64,000 bases of DNA from assembly GCA_040901795.1 (NCBI GenBank), contig JBBDYH010000072.1, positions 62,001 through 126,000 of the forward strand. The letters run 5' to 3'. The notes below the pieces were generated by a model, which did no database searches, had not been told where the DNA came from, and saw nothing but the letters and a program-made list of their open reading frames with translations. This document shows, piece by piece, positions 24,296 through 32,877 of this stretch. The position numbers and the translations under genes are program-made. This DNA is from JBBDYH01 sp040901795. GTDB lineage: Bacteria; Planctomycetota; Planctomycetia; Pirellulales; JALHPA01. Each line of letters starts with the position of its first letter. Within the stretch, counting starts at the first letter, position 1.

Positions 24296-26071
24296 CTAAA
24301 ACTCCATTCGGCGGAAGGCCTTCGTGCCGGCGTAGAGGGGCCAGAGCGTGGCGATCAGACCGACGACAACGGTTGCGGCCACGCCGCCGAGGACTCCCCG
24401 ATCGGTACCGAGGAGTTGAATCGTCGCACTGCCAAAGGTTTGCAAAATACCCTGTTCGTCGGCCACCTTGGCATGCCAAGGGATGGCCGTGAGCAGCACG
24501 AGCACCATGATGTAAAGCGCGCTGGCCACCAGGTTCAACGTGCCGCCGAAGCCCGCCGCGATTTTCGACGGCGACGACTCGCGCAAGTCCGGCATCATTG
24601 CGCCCAAGCCAACTGCAATCGCCGAAACTCCGGAGCAGAGTGCCAGGCAGGTAATTTGGTGGGCGAAATACAATGGCCAGGGGATGCCCAGCATCACGTC
24701 GCTAAGCAAGATCAGCGTGCTGCAAGGGACGAACGAACCGGCGGCGGCGAAGACAAACTTGGCTCGCAGGATGACGTCGCGCGAGAGCGGCAACAGTCCC
24801 AGAATCCAAAAGCGCTTACCCTCCAGGCTGATCGACGGATAAATGAACCGCGTCGTGAAGGTCGCGAGGATCAATCCCACCACCGCCAGATTCAAAAACC
24901 CAATCAGCGCGGAATACTGCGGGTTGTAGGTGAAGTGGCGGATGTTGATGAAGTACAACGCGAGCAAACCGAAGAAGATCAGGCACTGCATCCATTGAAC
25001 AGGATCGCGGCGAAAGAGCCGTAGCTCTTTGACCAATAGCACGCGCGTCTGCCGGGGAATGAAGAAGCAGGCTTCGTCGAGCACGCGATCGATCCACCAG
25101 ACGGCGGTTTTACGGCCGGCGATGTATTCGCTTTGCAAGCGGCTGAAGCTCGGGCGATAGAGCCGGCCAGCCACCCAGACGGCGACGAGGTGTACGAACA
25201 AGGCGTTGGCCAGCAGCAACAAGAAGAACAACAGGCTTTCGGACCAGGGCCGGTAGGCATTGTCCACCGCAACCGACGTGCGTGACGCTTCGAGCAAACC
25301 CGCGCTCAGCCACCAGCTTGGCAACAGCCGCTGTTCGGTGAAGCGGAGACGGTCGGACATTTCCTGGAACCAGCGTGGCGTCATCATGTTGAATTCCACG
25401 TTGGTCAACAACGACCAGCCAAACCAGGCCGTGATCGCGATCAACACCAGCACCGTGACGGCCAGCGCATGGACGCGTACGCGCGGTAACCAGTTGACGA
25501 CCAAGAGGCACATGATTGCGCCAAGCCCAGCCGGAACATATACAAACGCGACGATGAACGGCACGAGCAGCGCATAATAGAACCACGAAACCTCGGAGAC
25601 GACGCCGAACGCCACGAGCATGGGGCTGCCCATCAAGATAAAACCCCAACTGCTGAACCAGACGGCTTCCTGGAACTTGTAAATGAAGATCCGCTCGGCA
25701 CGCACGGGCTGAGTCAGCAGAAACACCGCCTCGGGCGAGCGGTATAACCCGCTGAAGAGGATTAACGCCGAGGAAAAGATCAACATCGCAAACAGCGATG
25801 TGAAGAAGGCGTTGAACAGCGTGGGCACGATCTGGACTTCGCCCGCCAAGAACCGGAAGCACTCCAGGAAGAGCCAGTAGAGACCAAACCAAAACAGCGC
25901 GCCCAAGCAGGCGACCAGCGAAATCCGCAAGCGTGCGTGTCGGAGCTTGTCACCCAAAGCGCGCAGGAGCAGCAGGCTGCGCAGACGCCAGAAGACGTTT
26001 GACTCGCGCTCCAGCGACATCAACTGTTCGGCGACGTCTTCGTGTCGGGGGAGTGAAATGGCGGCTTCCAT
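24296..26071 (-). CDS. ABC-2-type exporter membrane protein
   Basis: 591 aa with about 12 predicted membrane segments. Examples are ISLVACLGALFWFGLYWLF, LFAMLIFSSALILFSGLY, ALAVTVLVLIAITAWFGW, SLLFFLLLLANALFVHL, GFLNLAVVGLILATFTTR and IAAGFGGTLNLVASALYI. The cytoplasmic loops carry LLVKELRLFRRDPVQWMQ, which resembles the loop of 'putative ABC exporter' permeases that couples to an ATPase. No ATPase gene is adjacent, so the partner is unknown. It ends 30 bp from the nested palindromic elements. Cytoplasmic membrane. Confidence 0.72.
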   Translation of the reverse strand: MEAAISLPRHEDVAEQLMSLERESNVFWRLRSLLLLRALGDKLRHARLRISLVACLGALFWFGLYWLFLECFRFLAGEVQIVPTLFNAFFTSLFAMLIFSSALILFSGLYRSPEAVFLLTQPVRAERIFIYKFQEAVWFSSWGFILMGSPMLVAFGVVSEVSWFYYALLVPFIVAFVYVPAGLGAIMCLLVVNWLPRVRVHALAVTVLVLIAITAWFGWSLLTNVEFNMMTPRWFQEMSDRLRFTEQRLLPSWWLSAGLLEASRTSVAVDNAYRPWSESLLFFLLLLANALFVHLVAVWVAGRLYRPSFSRLQSEYIAGRKTAVWWIDRVLDEACFFIPRQTRVLLVKELRLFRRDPVQWMQCLIFFGLLALYFINIRHFTYNPQYSALIGFLNLAVVGLILATFTTRFIYPSISLEGKRFWILGLLPLSRDVILRAKFVFAAAGSFVPCSTLILLSDVMLGIPWPLYFAHQITCLALCSGVSAIAVGLGAMMPDLRESSPSKIAAGFGGTLNLVASALYIMVLVLLTAIPWHAKVADEQGILQTFGSATIQLLGTDRGVLGGVAATVVVGLIATLWPLYAGTKAFRRMEF

Positions 26072-26302
26072 GGGCGCGTAATCCCTTTGCGAATCATCTT
26101 AACCGCTGGGGCAGCGATACGCGAAGCCACTGACAAGAGAAGGAGATAAGGGGATGAGGAGGGAGATGGGGGAGGATGACAAAAGCGGCCTTCGGCCGCT
26201 ATCCTTTCACCCCCCTATCGCCTTTCGTATCCCCTTATCCCCCGCAACATTTGCGCGGGCCGCGAAGATTCTCGACCTTAGTAATATGGAGCACCGAAAC
26301 GG
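26072..26302. other. Intergenic, purine-rich tracts
   Basis: About 230 bp with GGAGATAAGGGGATGAGG and the complementary-looking CCCCTATCGCC...TCCCCTTATCC later, so the region can fold back. No gene is seen. Confidence 0.4.
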
Positions 26303-27412
26303 CTACAGTCCCAGCGGGAAGTCACTTAAGAGCTCCACGCCGCTCTCTGTGACAAGGTAGTTGTTCTCGAGTCGGATCCCGGCTCGTAGCTCCTCGTCGG
26401 CATAGACCGCCGGCTCGACGGCGATGACGTCACCCGCCTCGAACGCGTCGTCCCAGTTGGGGTTGAGGTGCGGCGCCTCGTGCGGGAAGAGCCCAATGCC
26501 ATGTCCAAGGTGCGAGTGCCAGGCGCCGCCGGGAAATTGGCCGATGAGGGCCTTGGCCTCTTCGAAGATCTCGCGGCAGCGCTTGCCAGCGCGTACGGTG
26601 CGCTCGATCATGGGAAACACGCCCGCCACTGTCTGCCAGGCGGTATGCTGACGGTCTGTCGGCTTGCCGTTCACGCACACGACGCGGCAGTTGTCGGCGT
26701 AGTACCCGCGAAACGCCGGCCCAAGATCAAGAATGTATAGTTCGCCGGATTGCACCTTGCGATCGCGCGGCGGACCCCCATGGACGGCACAGGCATAGTC
26801 GTTGCCGGTTCCAGTCAGCACCTCGCCGCACTCGCGAACGGCGGCGGATTGCAGCGCGTTGAATACATCCAGCTCGTTGACCCCGGGTCGGATCATTTCG
26901 CGTGCCGTTTGGTACATCACACCCGTCGCCGCGATGGCCTTTTTGAGCCGGGCGAGCTCGTCGGGATCTTTCCGACGTCGCAGCCGATACAGGTCCGGCT
27001 CGATATCGATTAGTTCGCCGGCCATCGCGCTCGCCAAGTGCTGCGAGAAGCACGAGAATTCGACGCCGACACGCTTCGAGGGGTGACGGTTGGCCAGCGC
27101 TGCCAACAGCACCTGCGACGACGCCTCGCGCTGGTCGTTGCGCATGGTCGAAAGCCATTTGGCGTCGTAGACCAGGCTATCGTCGGCGGCCGCCTTCTCC
27201 GCATGGTTTGGAGAAACGAGGATCAGGTGCCCTTCGCTGGTCAGCGCCGCCGCTGGCTCGAAATGCTGTCCGAAGCGCGGCCCGGCGAGCCACTGCACGT
27301 GCTCGGTCTTCTGGACGATCGCCAGATCGAGCCGCAGCCGTTCCATTTCCGCCAGCAACCGCGTCTGCCGCCCGCGGCAAGCGGGAACGTCGATATCGAA
27401 AGGGTCGGACAT
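26303..27412 (-). CDS. M24-family Xaa-Pro aminopeptidase/dipeptidase
   Basis: 369 aa. The C-terminal pita-bread fold holds all five dinuclear-metal ligands: Asp in LDLGPAFRG (about residue 228), Asp in YYADNCRVV (about 239), His in LGHGIGLFPHE (about 304), Glu in AVEPAVY (about 334), Glu in RLENNYLV (about 348). The N-terminal creatinase-like domain starts after PACRGRQTRLLAEMERLRLD. It should cleave an X-Pro peptide bond in the cytoplasm. Length fits the PepQ/YpdF group (350-370). The paralogue specific for Pro at position 2 cannot be told from this. It is separated from the exporter gene by 230 bp. Confidence 0.93.
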   Translation of the reverse strand: MSDPFDIDVPACRGRQTRLLAEMERLRLDLAIVQKTEHVQWLAGPRFGQHFEPAAALTSEGHLILVSPNHAEKAAADDSLVYDAKWLSTMRNDQREASSQVLLAALANRHPSKRVGVEFSCFSQHLASAMAGELIDIEPDLYRLRRRKDPDELARLKKAIAATGVMYQTAREMIRPGVNELDVFNALQSAAVRECGEVLTGTGNDYACAVHGGPPRDRKVQSGELYILDLGPAFRGYYADNCRVVCVNGKPTDRQHTAWQTVAGVFPMIERTVRAGKRCREIFEEAKALIGQFPGGAWHSHLGHGIGLFPHEAPHLNPNWDDAFEAGDVIAVEPAVYADEELRAGIRLENNYLVTESGVELLSDFPLGL

Positions 27413-27440
27413 GGGAGGATTCAGGGTTCAGGGTTCAGGT
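27413..27440. repeat. GGGTTCA heptamer tract
   Basis: Three or so tandem copies of a GGTTCAG/GGGTTCA word directly upstream of the M24 start. The same word appears at 38699-38712. Confidence 0.5.
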
Positions 27441-27492
27441 TGGAGTTCAGCCTTCAGGCTGTTTGCAGACAAGCTAAAGCTTGAACTCCAAC
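27439..27492. repeat. Intact 54-bp palindromic element
   Basis: GTTGGAGTTCAGCCTTCAGG to CTTGAACTCCAAC, arms GTTGGAGTTC/GAACTCCAAC. This is the uninterrupted form of the outer element at 24112-24265. Confidence 0.75.
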
Positions 27493-27521
27493 AAGGAGTT
27501 CAGGCTCGGCTACGCCAGGGC

Positions 27522-28223
27522 TTACGAAAGTTCCAACAATCGACGGGCCACGGATTCAACTGGCCAAAACACGCGCGGAAACACACTGGCCGCGACGATG
27601 ATGCCCAGGATCACGAACGAGGGCTGACTGCGAAACTCGAGATACCGAGTCAATGCACGCGGGCTGAGCACAACTGGCCAGATGGCGCTGCCGTCGAGCG
27701 GCGGGAGCGGAATCAGGTTGAACACAAACAGGATCAGGTTGAGCGTAAACATGATTGCAAACAGGACCATGATCCGGGCGGCGATCTCTGTCGGAAAGCC
27801 TTGGGCCGAAAAGACGTACGTGAATGGGTCCGTGTCATGAAACCAGCCGGCGTGAAAGCCGATCCGCAACACGATTCCGGCGATGACCACCAGCACGAGG
27901 TTCGCCAGCGGTCCGGCTAGCGCCATCAACAACGCGCGGCGCGGTGATTGAATCTCCCAATGGGGGTCGTACGGGGCGCTGGCCCAGCCAAGCATCAGAC
28001 CATTGAGCAAGTAGGTGATCACTGGCACTACAACCGTCCCCAGCGGCTCACGCGAAATGTGCGGGCCAGGGTTGAGCGTGACTTGGCCGGCATAGTAACC
28101 GGTCGGGTCGCCCAAGAGCATTGCCGACCAGGCATGCGCCGCCTCGTGGCAAGTGATGGCGATCAAAAAGACAGCATACCAGCCGAGCCCGAGGACCAGA
28201 AAGTCTGGGGTGATGTGATCCAT
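27522..28223 (-). CDS. Site-2 protease family (M50) membrane metallopeptidase
   Basis: 233 aa from ATG 28223 (MDHITPDFLVLGLG); the 19 open codons upstream are heptamer repeat. The zinc motif is CHEAAHAW, an HExxH in the first membrane helix (about residues 26-30). The second conserved site is NLIPLPPLDGSA, the NPxPPLDG equivalent carrying the metal-binding Asp. Five to six membrane helices are visible. This is the small 'Rip-like without PDZ' subgroup. The substrate is unknown; such proteases cut membrane anchors of regulators. The nearest neighbours (M24 peptidase, TPR protein) give no hint. Confidence 0.9.
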   Translation of the reverse strand: MDHITPDFLVLGLGWYAVFLIAITCHEAAHAWSAMLLGDPTGYYAGQVTLNPGPHISREPLGTVVVPVITYLLNGLMLGWASAPYDPHWEIQSPRRALLMALAGPLANLVLVVIAGIVLRIGFHAGWFHDTDPFTYVFSAQGFPTEIAARIMVLFAIMFTLNLILFVFNLIPLPPLDGSAIWPVVLSPRALTRYLEFRSQPSFVILGIIVAASVFPRVFWPVESVARRLLELS

Positions 28224-28313
28224 CGCGCTAAAAAGCCCGAATGACGAAATCCGAATGACGAACGAATGACCAAATCCCAATGACCAATGACCAATGTGGA
28301 GGCGATCGCTTGG
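28224..28313. repeat. AATGACC/AATGACG heptamer tract
   Basis: Upstream of the M50 gene lies a string of AATGACGAA, CGAATGACC and CCAATGACCAATGACC words, period seven in its right half. A related word is near 48945-48976 (GTCATTCGGATTTCGTCACTC). Confidence 0.5.
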
Positions 28314-29183
28314 TCATTGTTCATTTTGTTTCGCCGCAACCATTATCGCGAGATGCAACTTCGCGATGTCCCACATGAAGTGCTCGATCGGATGTTTGAC
28401 CGCGATCTTGAGGTGCTCGACCGCTCGCTTCGGGTGGCCAGTCATGTCAAAATATAACCCCAAATACAGATTTCCATAAAACGTGCGTGAGTTAAGCTCT
28501 CGTTCGTCCGGCTGGCCCCGTTCGATCGCTCGCAACACCTCTTCGGGCTTTGCTTTTCCGGCGAAGAGGGCATAAACCTCCATCATCGGCAAGCGCGGAT
28601 CTCGGCGAACGACGAGGATATCAGCCTGTGCTTTTTTCAGGCCGACATCCTTGATCCGCGCCATGCAGAGCACGCGCCAGACGGCGTTCTCGACATCGTT
28701 GTCTTCGCGGTCGTGGTACTGTTGGAACTGGTCGCGCCCTTTGTCGTACTGGCCGGCATAGTGGTACGCCAGCCCGCGTTTCCAATGCCACGGCTCTCGC
28801 GCCGGCTCCAGCCGGCACTCTTGATTAAAGTCGGCGATTGCTTCTTTAAACCGCTGGAGTTTGAAATACTCCGTGCCCCGAAGCTCTAGCAGCCGCGGTT
28901 GCTGCGGGTTCATCTGTAACAGGCGGCTGAGATCGTTGATTGCCTCCGCGGATTTGCCGGCCGCGATATAGGCTCTTGCGCGGAGCGCATAGCCGGCCGG
29001 TTCTTTTGCCTCCGCGGCGATCGCCTCACTGGCCAATCTGATCGCCTGGTCGTGCCTTTTTTCGGCAAGCGCTTCGGAGGCGCGCTGCAGCAGATCGGCC
29101 GTGGCATTCTGCGCGCTTGCGGAATCTACGAATGCCGACGTTGCCAGAAGGCACAACGACATTGTCAGGCATGCGGACTTCAT
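28314..29183 (-). CDS. Secreted TPR protein
   Basis: 289 aa from ATG 29183; 84 more open codons lie upstream but lack coding character, whereas MKSACLTMSLCLLATSAFVD is a signal peptide. At least five tetratricopeptide units can be seen: ASEALAEKRHDQAIRLASEA, ALRARAYIAAGKSAEAINDL, LELRGTEYFKLQRFKEAIAD, KRGLAYHYAGQYDKGRDQFQ, and a degenerate C-terminal one at FYGNLYLGLYFDMTGHPKRA. It is likely a periplasmic scaffold for protein interaction. The partner is not visible. It is divergent from csrA, with a 290-bp region between the two. Confidence 0.8.
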   Translation of the reverse strand: MKSACLTMSLCLLATSAFVDSASAQNATADLLQRASEALAEKRHDQAIRLASEAIAAEAKEPAGYALRARAYIAAGKSAEAINDLSRLLQMNPQQPRLLELRGTEYFKLQRFKEAIADFNQECRLEPAREPWHWKRGLAYHYAGQYDKGRDQFQQYHDREDNDVENAVWRVLCMARIKDVGLKKAQADILVVRRDPRLPMMEVYALFAGKAKPEEVLRAIERGQPDERELNSRTFYGNLYLGLYFDMTGHPKRAVEHLKIAVKHPIEHFMWDIAKLHLAIMVAAKQNEQ

Positions 29184-29473
29184 CCGATCACCGGAATCCC
29201 ACCGCTTTTCTGACGCGGTGCAAACGGGAATGGCCATCTCATTCTGAGAATCGACGCTCAAAACGGGACACATTTGGCGATCCGAACAACTCGATCGAAT
29301 GCTGCGCCTGCGAGCCATCAAACCACTAACCGCTGAATAATACAAGACTTGCAACGCGACTTCAGTGTTTACGATCGTCTGAAGGGCTTTTCGGCACCGC
29401 CCTTGCTTCACGGCATATCCCGTCAAGGAAAACACTAACTATCAGTCCTCGAAGCAAAGGAACGGAGGGAACC
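29184..29473. promoter_or_regulatory. Divergent promoter region for TPR gene and csrA
   Basis: 290 bp with no gene. CsrA has a strong ribosome site (GGAGGG about eight bases before ATG 29474). I could not assign sigma-factor boxes with confidence. Confidence 0.4.
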
Positions 29474-29731
29474 ATGTTAATCCTCAGCCGCAAGGTCGGC
29501 GAGCGCATTCGGATCGGTGACGCCATTGAAGTCGTCGTGCAACGCGTCTGCGGTGAACGAGTCACTTTGGGTCTGGCAGCGCCTGTGAACGTTAAGATCC
29601 TGCGCGGCGAGCTGGAGAACTTTGGCGATCCGTTGGCTCGCCAGCCCGTGACGGTCGACGGGCGAAACCGCGCCGCAGATCACCACGCCCCGACCAAGGA
29701 TGCTGCACTTCGTCGCCGACTGCCGCGGTGA
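29474..29731 (+). CDS. csrA: Carbon storage regulator CsrA
   Basis: 85 aa. The first 60 residues are a full CsrA: MLILSRKVGERIRIGDAI opens the family, and RVTLGLAAPVNVKILRGEL carries the RNA-binding arginine near residue 44. It should bind GGA motifs in mRNA leaders as a dimer and repress or stabilise translation. The 25-residue tail (NRAADHHAPTKDAALRRRLPR) is longer than in typical proteins (60-75 aa) and basic. The ribosome site GGAGGG precedes ATG 29474, and a strong terminator follows at 29848-29896. In many bacteria FliW controls CsrA; none is visible here. Confidence 0.95.
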   Translation: MLILSRKVGERIRIGDAIEVVVQRVCGERVTLGLAAPVNVKILRGELENFGDPLARQPVTVDGRNRAADHHAPTKDAALRRRLPR

Positions 29732-29847
29732 TAGATTCGCTTCAAGAGGTTTCGACAGACTTGGAAGAGTGTCGTACTCTAGGACGAGCGATCAACAAAA
29801 AAAGGCCGCCGATCGCCCACGGATCGGCGTCCTTAGGATACCAACCT

Positions 29848-29896
29848 GTGGCACTGCTCGCCGCGAGCAGTGCCACGCGGCCGGTTTTGTTTTTTG
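29848..29896 (+). terminator. Intrinsic terminator after csrA
   Basis: A 12-bp stem GTGGCACTGCTC (29848-29859)/GAGCAGTGCCAC (29865-29876) with a five-base loop, then GCGGCCGGTTTTGTTTTTTG. It lies about 115 bp past the csrA stop. Confidence 0.8.
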
Positions 29897-29913
29897 TAAG
29901 AGCAGCTTTCTTT

Positions 29914-30396
29914 CTATTGTTCTTGGGGAGGCGGCGGTGGCGCCGAGGTGCTACCCTCTCCGCCAGGTTGTCCTGCCGAACCATTGGCGGCTCCGGCCGG
30001 CGCGGGCGGGCGATCGGATGGCGACCGGGTGGCGCCGTTCTGCCCAGCGGCACTCGAACCCTGCTCTTGGCGGAATGTGCCGGCGCCGTTGGTTGCCGGG
30101 GTCGGCGATTGGTTGACCGTGCCTTGGCCGTTCAACGCCCCAGGCGCTGTACCATAGCCGGTCGTGTGTCCGCCGCTGTACGCTCCGCCGGCGACGCCGC
30201 AGACGCCGCCCGGGCAATTAGTCGCCACGCCACAGACCGGCGCTCCGCAGCAGCTTGGCGCCACATAACCGCAACAGCCTCCATGACGATGCCGGCCGCG
30301 ACGGCGATGACGCGCCTCGGCATCTTCTGTCGCCATGAGACTGACCACAAACGCCGCCACAACGGTGGCGATCCCCAACTTCATGCTTCGACTCAT
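29914..30396 (-). CDS. Secreted low-complexity Cys/Gly-rich protein
   Basis: 160 aa from ATG 30396 (MSRSMKLGIATVVAAFVVSL), a signal peptide. The mature chain has a HRRRGRHRHGGCC basic/His block, then CGAPVCGVATNCPGGVCG with paired Cys, and then a Gly/Ser/Pro/Ala-rich disordered tail ending PPPPPQEQ. Composition resembles small exported planctomycete proteins of unknown function. The His and Cys density suggests metal binding, but that is only a guess. Start and signal peptide are clear. It converges on csrA, with the csrA terminator between. Confidence 0.6.
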   Translation of the reverse strand: MSRSMKLGIATVVAAFVVSLMATEDAEARHRRRGRHRHGGCCGYVAPSCCGAPVCGVATNCPGGVCGVAGGAYSGGHTTGYGTAPGALNGQGTVNQSPTPATNGAGTFRQEQGSSAAGQNGATRSPSDRPPAPAGAANGSAGQPGGEGSTSAPPPPPQEQ

Positions 30397-30550
30397 TTTG
30401 TTACTCCTTCCAAAAGATTTTATGTGGCCCTGCAAACTGTGCCCGCCGTGAAGCACTTGGCGTGCCGGGAACGGTGGTCTCAGGCGCGTCACGACTGTTA
30501 AGCGTTAGGAGATAGGGGTTTGGGGCAATTTCTGCGGTTTGCAGGCGCGC

Positions 30551-30594
30551 AAAAAAACCCTCCCCGTGGTCCACGCTGAACCACGATGAGGGTT
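30551..30594 (-). terminator. Intrinsic terminator after DUF892 gene
   Basis: On the minus strand, AACCCTC (30588-30594 side) and an inner GTGGT pair with ACCAC and GAGGGTT, followed by seven T. It sits 34 bp past the stop of the gene ending at 30628. Confidence 0.8.
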
Positions 30595-30627
30595 AAATGT
30601 TCAATCCGATCCGAGCGGCATGCAGGC

Positions 30628-31128
30628 TTAGGCGTGCTGTTCCTGAGCCTGAACATTGATCTGCGACATGGCCAATTGGTTCAGCTTCTGATCGGCTGCT
30701 TTTTCTTCGTCCAAGGTCGTCTGCAGCAATTCGGCCACGTCCATCATGCCGAGCATCTCGGCATACGTGCGAGCACAGCCGTAACTGGCGATCTCGTAGT
30801 GTTCCACTTTCTGGGCCGCGCCGATCAAGCCGGCGTCTTTCACCGTTTCGTCACCCTCCTCGGACATCAGCTTGTCCCCCTCTTCAATGAGTCCTTCCAT
30901 GCCTTTGCAATGCATGCCGCGGACGGGTTTTCCCATCTTCTCGAGAACCTGTTCCAGGCGCTCGAGTTGTACTTTGGTCTCCTCGAGGTGCTCTCCAAGC
31001 AACTGGCGAAGCTCGTCGGACGCAGCCGCCTTGGCCATTTTCGGCAGCGCCTTGATCAGTTGTTTCTCGGCGTTGTGCAAGTCCTTGATCTCGTGCAAGA
31101 ACAGGTTTTCCAGTGAGTCGAGTCGCAT
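30628..31128 (-). CDS. Ferritin-like DUF892 stress protein (YciF-like)
   Basis: 166 aa. It begins MRLDSLENLFLHEIKDLHNAEKQ, the conserved start of DUF892/YciF proteins, with a four-helix ferritin-like bundle. Glu and His of the di-iron-like site are seen in HEIKDLHNAEKQ, LGEHLEETKVQ, and KVEHYEIASYGCA. Family members are induced by salt, osmotic and stationary stress; function is unproved. A good terminator follows. The divergent gene (31356) encodes a small membrane protein, so both could answer the same stress. Confidence 0.92.
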   Translation of the reverse strand: MRLDSLENLFLHEIKDLHNAEKQLIKALPKMAKAAASDELRQLLGEHLEETKVQLERLEQVLEKMGKPVRGMHCKGMEGLIEEGDKLMSEEGDETVKDAGLIGAAQKVEHYEIASYGCARTYAEMLGMMDVAELLQTTLDEEKAADQKLNQLAMSQINVQAQEQHA

Positions 31129-31355
31129 GTTATTTCTCCCGAAGTTAGCTTCTCAAGTCCAGGATTAAATCCAACGGACAACGAGCCGGTGCAAGCGTTG
31201 TGCCAAGCGGCCGCTGTGGACTTGTTCGTGAGGATCAACGAGGAACACATGCGTAAATGGCACCGAAGATGCTGCTTGAGCGATTGGAAAAAGTCGCGCT
31301 CCGTCTAGTAGGAGTCGCATACGTCTTACCTTCCGGAATTCAAAGGAGATGCACG

Positions 31356-31736
31356 ATGGCTGGAATGATGGATACGGCACGCAATACGATCGGTGGCGCC
31401 ACGGAGTCGATGCGGGGCGCCGTCAGTGGCGCGGCTCAATCGGCGCGCGGCGCCGTGAGCGGCGCGGTCGAAGCCCTACGGCACACCGACCACTCCGAAG
31501 GACGCGTCGCGCGGGCGATTGAAGAACAGACCGCCAAGCTCCCTTCCGACACTTTCCTGTGGGCTGCGCTGGGCTCGATGGGACTGTCGCTTGGGTTGCA
31601 AATGGCCGGCAAAAAAGAGATGAGCAACTTCGTTGGCCAATGGGTCCCGACATTTCTCATTTTTGGTTTGTACAACAAGCTGGTGAAGCTCCACGGCTCC
31701 GACACCGAGCATTCGTTCAATGAACCGGCGATCTGA
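31356..31736 (+). CDS. Small conserved membrane protein
   Basis: 126 aa from ATG 31356, preceded by AAAGGAG eight bases upstream; the 33 open codons before it are ignored. The N-terminus has Gly/Ala repeats (MRGAVSGAAQSARGAVSGAV), an amphipathic apolipoprotein- or LEA-like stretch. Two hydrophobic segments follow: FLWAALGSMGLSLGLQMAG and FVGQWVPTFLIFGLYNKLV. The mix of LEA-like repeats and a membrane hairpin suggests a stress-related membrane protein, consistent with the divergent DUF892 gene. I do not recognise the family. Confidence 0.72.
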   Translation: MAGMMDTARNTIGGATESMRGAVSGAAQSARGAVSGAVEALRHTDHSEGRVARAIEEQTAKLPSDTFLWAALGSMGLSLGLQMAGKKEMSNFVGQWVPTFLIFGLYNKLVKLHGSDTEHSFNEPAI

Positions 31737-31906
31737 GCGCGTGCAAGCAGTCGCGGCGCACATCGCAATGTCGGTTTAGGCGGTTTGGCATGAGGCCGGC
31801 CGTCTTTTTTTGCGCTGTGTCCAGACCACGGCTGTAGGCCAACCTTCCAAGGCCGAGCGTGCAACTCGATGGCCCTGCCAGGCCGTGGTACCTGCCTGAG
31901 GCAAGC

Positions 31907-32728
31907 CTAACCCTTGCTCCACAAATTCGAGAGTGCGCCGCGATGCCAGAGCGAGAGCAGGTCCATCGACCAACCGACCGCGATGTGCAACGCCGCTCCC
32001 GGCCAGATGGAACGGGTCCGCAGGGCTAGCGCGCCCAACACGACTCCGGCTGGAATGGCCGCCAATGTTTCCGCGAACGGTTTTCCGAAGTGCACCATGC
32101 AGTAAGGTATGACCATCACAAAAATTGCGTACGCGCCCAGGTACCGTTCGAGCGAGAACAGCAAGAACCCGCGGTAAAAGTATTCCAGAGTGATGAACTG
32201 AACGGCGTACAGTCCCTCCCACAACAGCAAGCCGCGCACGCTCTGGCCGGCATAGTCGTGAAACGGGTAGTAGCGCTGGAACGCCGGGATGAAGGAGACC
32301 GAGACGACGATCGGCAGCATCACCAGCGCCAGCATGAAATACAGCCGAACATGCCGCGATACACCCCGCACGCGGAGACCAAAGTCCAGCGGGTTGTGAC
32401 CGAGTGCCGCAAGCGTGGCGCAGGGGATCAGAGCATAGCAGAGCAGGCGACAGCCGACCCAGAAAGCACTCGTCGATTCCATCGGGAGCGACGTCTCGTC
32501 GCGCGCCAGTAGCCAGGCGAGGACCGGCGCCGTAGAGAGAAAGTTAAGTAGCGCCAGCGAAACGGCGGCTACCAGGAGAACCACTGGCGGCTGCGGATGC
32601 CAAGGGCCTTCCAAGCCGGCCTGCGCGTGCACGTCGTCGAGCAGGCTGAAGACGCCGCTGCGTTGTGTCCGACGCGACGGTGAGGGGGATTTGGTCGACT
32701 TGCGATCGGTGCCGACGGTAAGTGGCAT
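31907..32728 (-). CDS. CPBP intramembrane metalloprotease (Abi/Rce1-like)
   Basis: 273 aa from ATG 32728 (an in-frame ATG is 10 codons upstream). Seven or eight membrane segments. The conserved motifs are Glu and Arg in TLEYFYRGFLLF (usually EExxxR; here the first Glu is followed by Tyr, a relaxed form), FxxxH in CMVHFGKP, and the HxxxN/D-like HIAVGWSMD at the C-terminus. In the CPBP family these form the metal or glutamate site. The substrate is unknown; bacterial members process peptides or give self-immunity. The single-Glu form needs checking for activity. Confidence 0.85.
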   Translation of the reverse strand: MPLTVGTDRKSTKSPSPSRRTQRSGVFSLLDDVHAQAGLEGPWHPQPPVVLLVAAVSLALLNFLSTAPVLAWLLARDETSLPMESTSAFWVGCRLLCYALIPCATLAALGHNPLDFGLRVRGVSRHVRLYFMLALVMLPIVVSVSFIPAFQRYYPFHDYAGQSVRGLLLWEGLYAVQFITLEYFYRGFLLFSLERYLGAYAIFVMVIPYCMVHFGKPFAETLAAIPAGVVLGALALRTRSIWPGAALHIAVGWSMDLLSLWHRGALSNLWSKG

Positions 32729-32834
32729 GCGAACTCTCGAACTGTGGGAGCGGCGCACTCGAGTGCTATGCCACGTTGTTTATCATTCGAAGCCGAGGGG
32801 TGCAACATGACCGTCTGGCAACAGTTCTACGAAT

Positions 32835-32862
32835 GGAACGGCACGGAGGCCGTTCCCTACAG
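32835..32862. repeat. 28-bp dispersed hairpin repeat, copy 2
   Basis: GGAACGGCACGGAGGCCG followed by TTCCCTACAG, the reverse complement of 4581-4608 with about three changes. GGAACGG and CCGTTCC form a perfect stem. Confidence 0.6.
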
Positions 32863-32877
32863 ACGCGTATGGCACCA

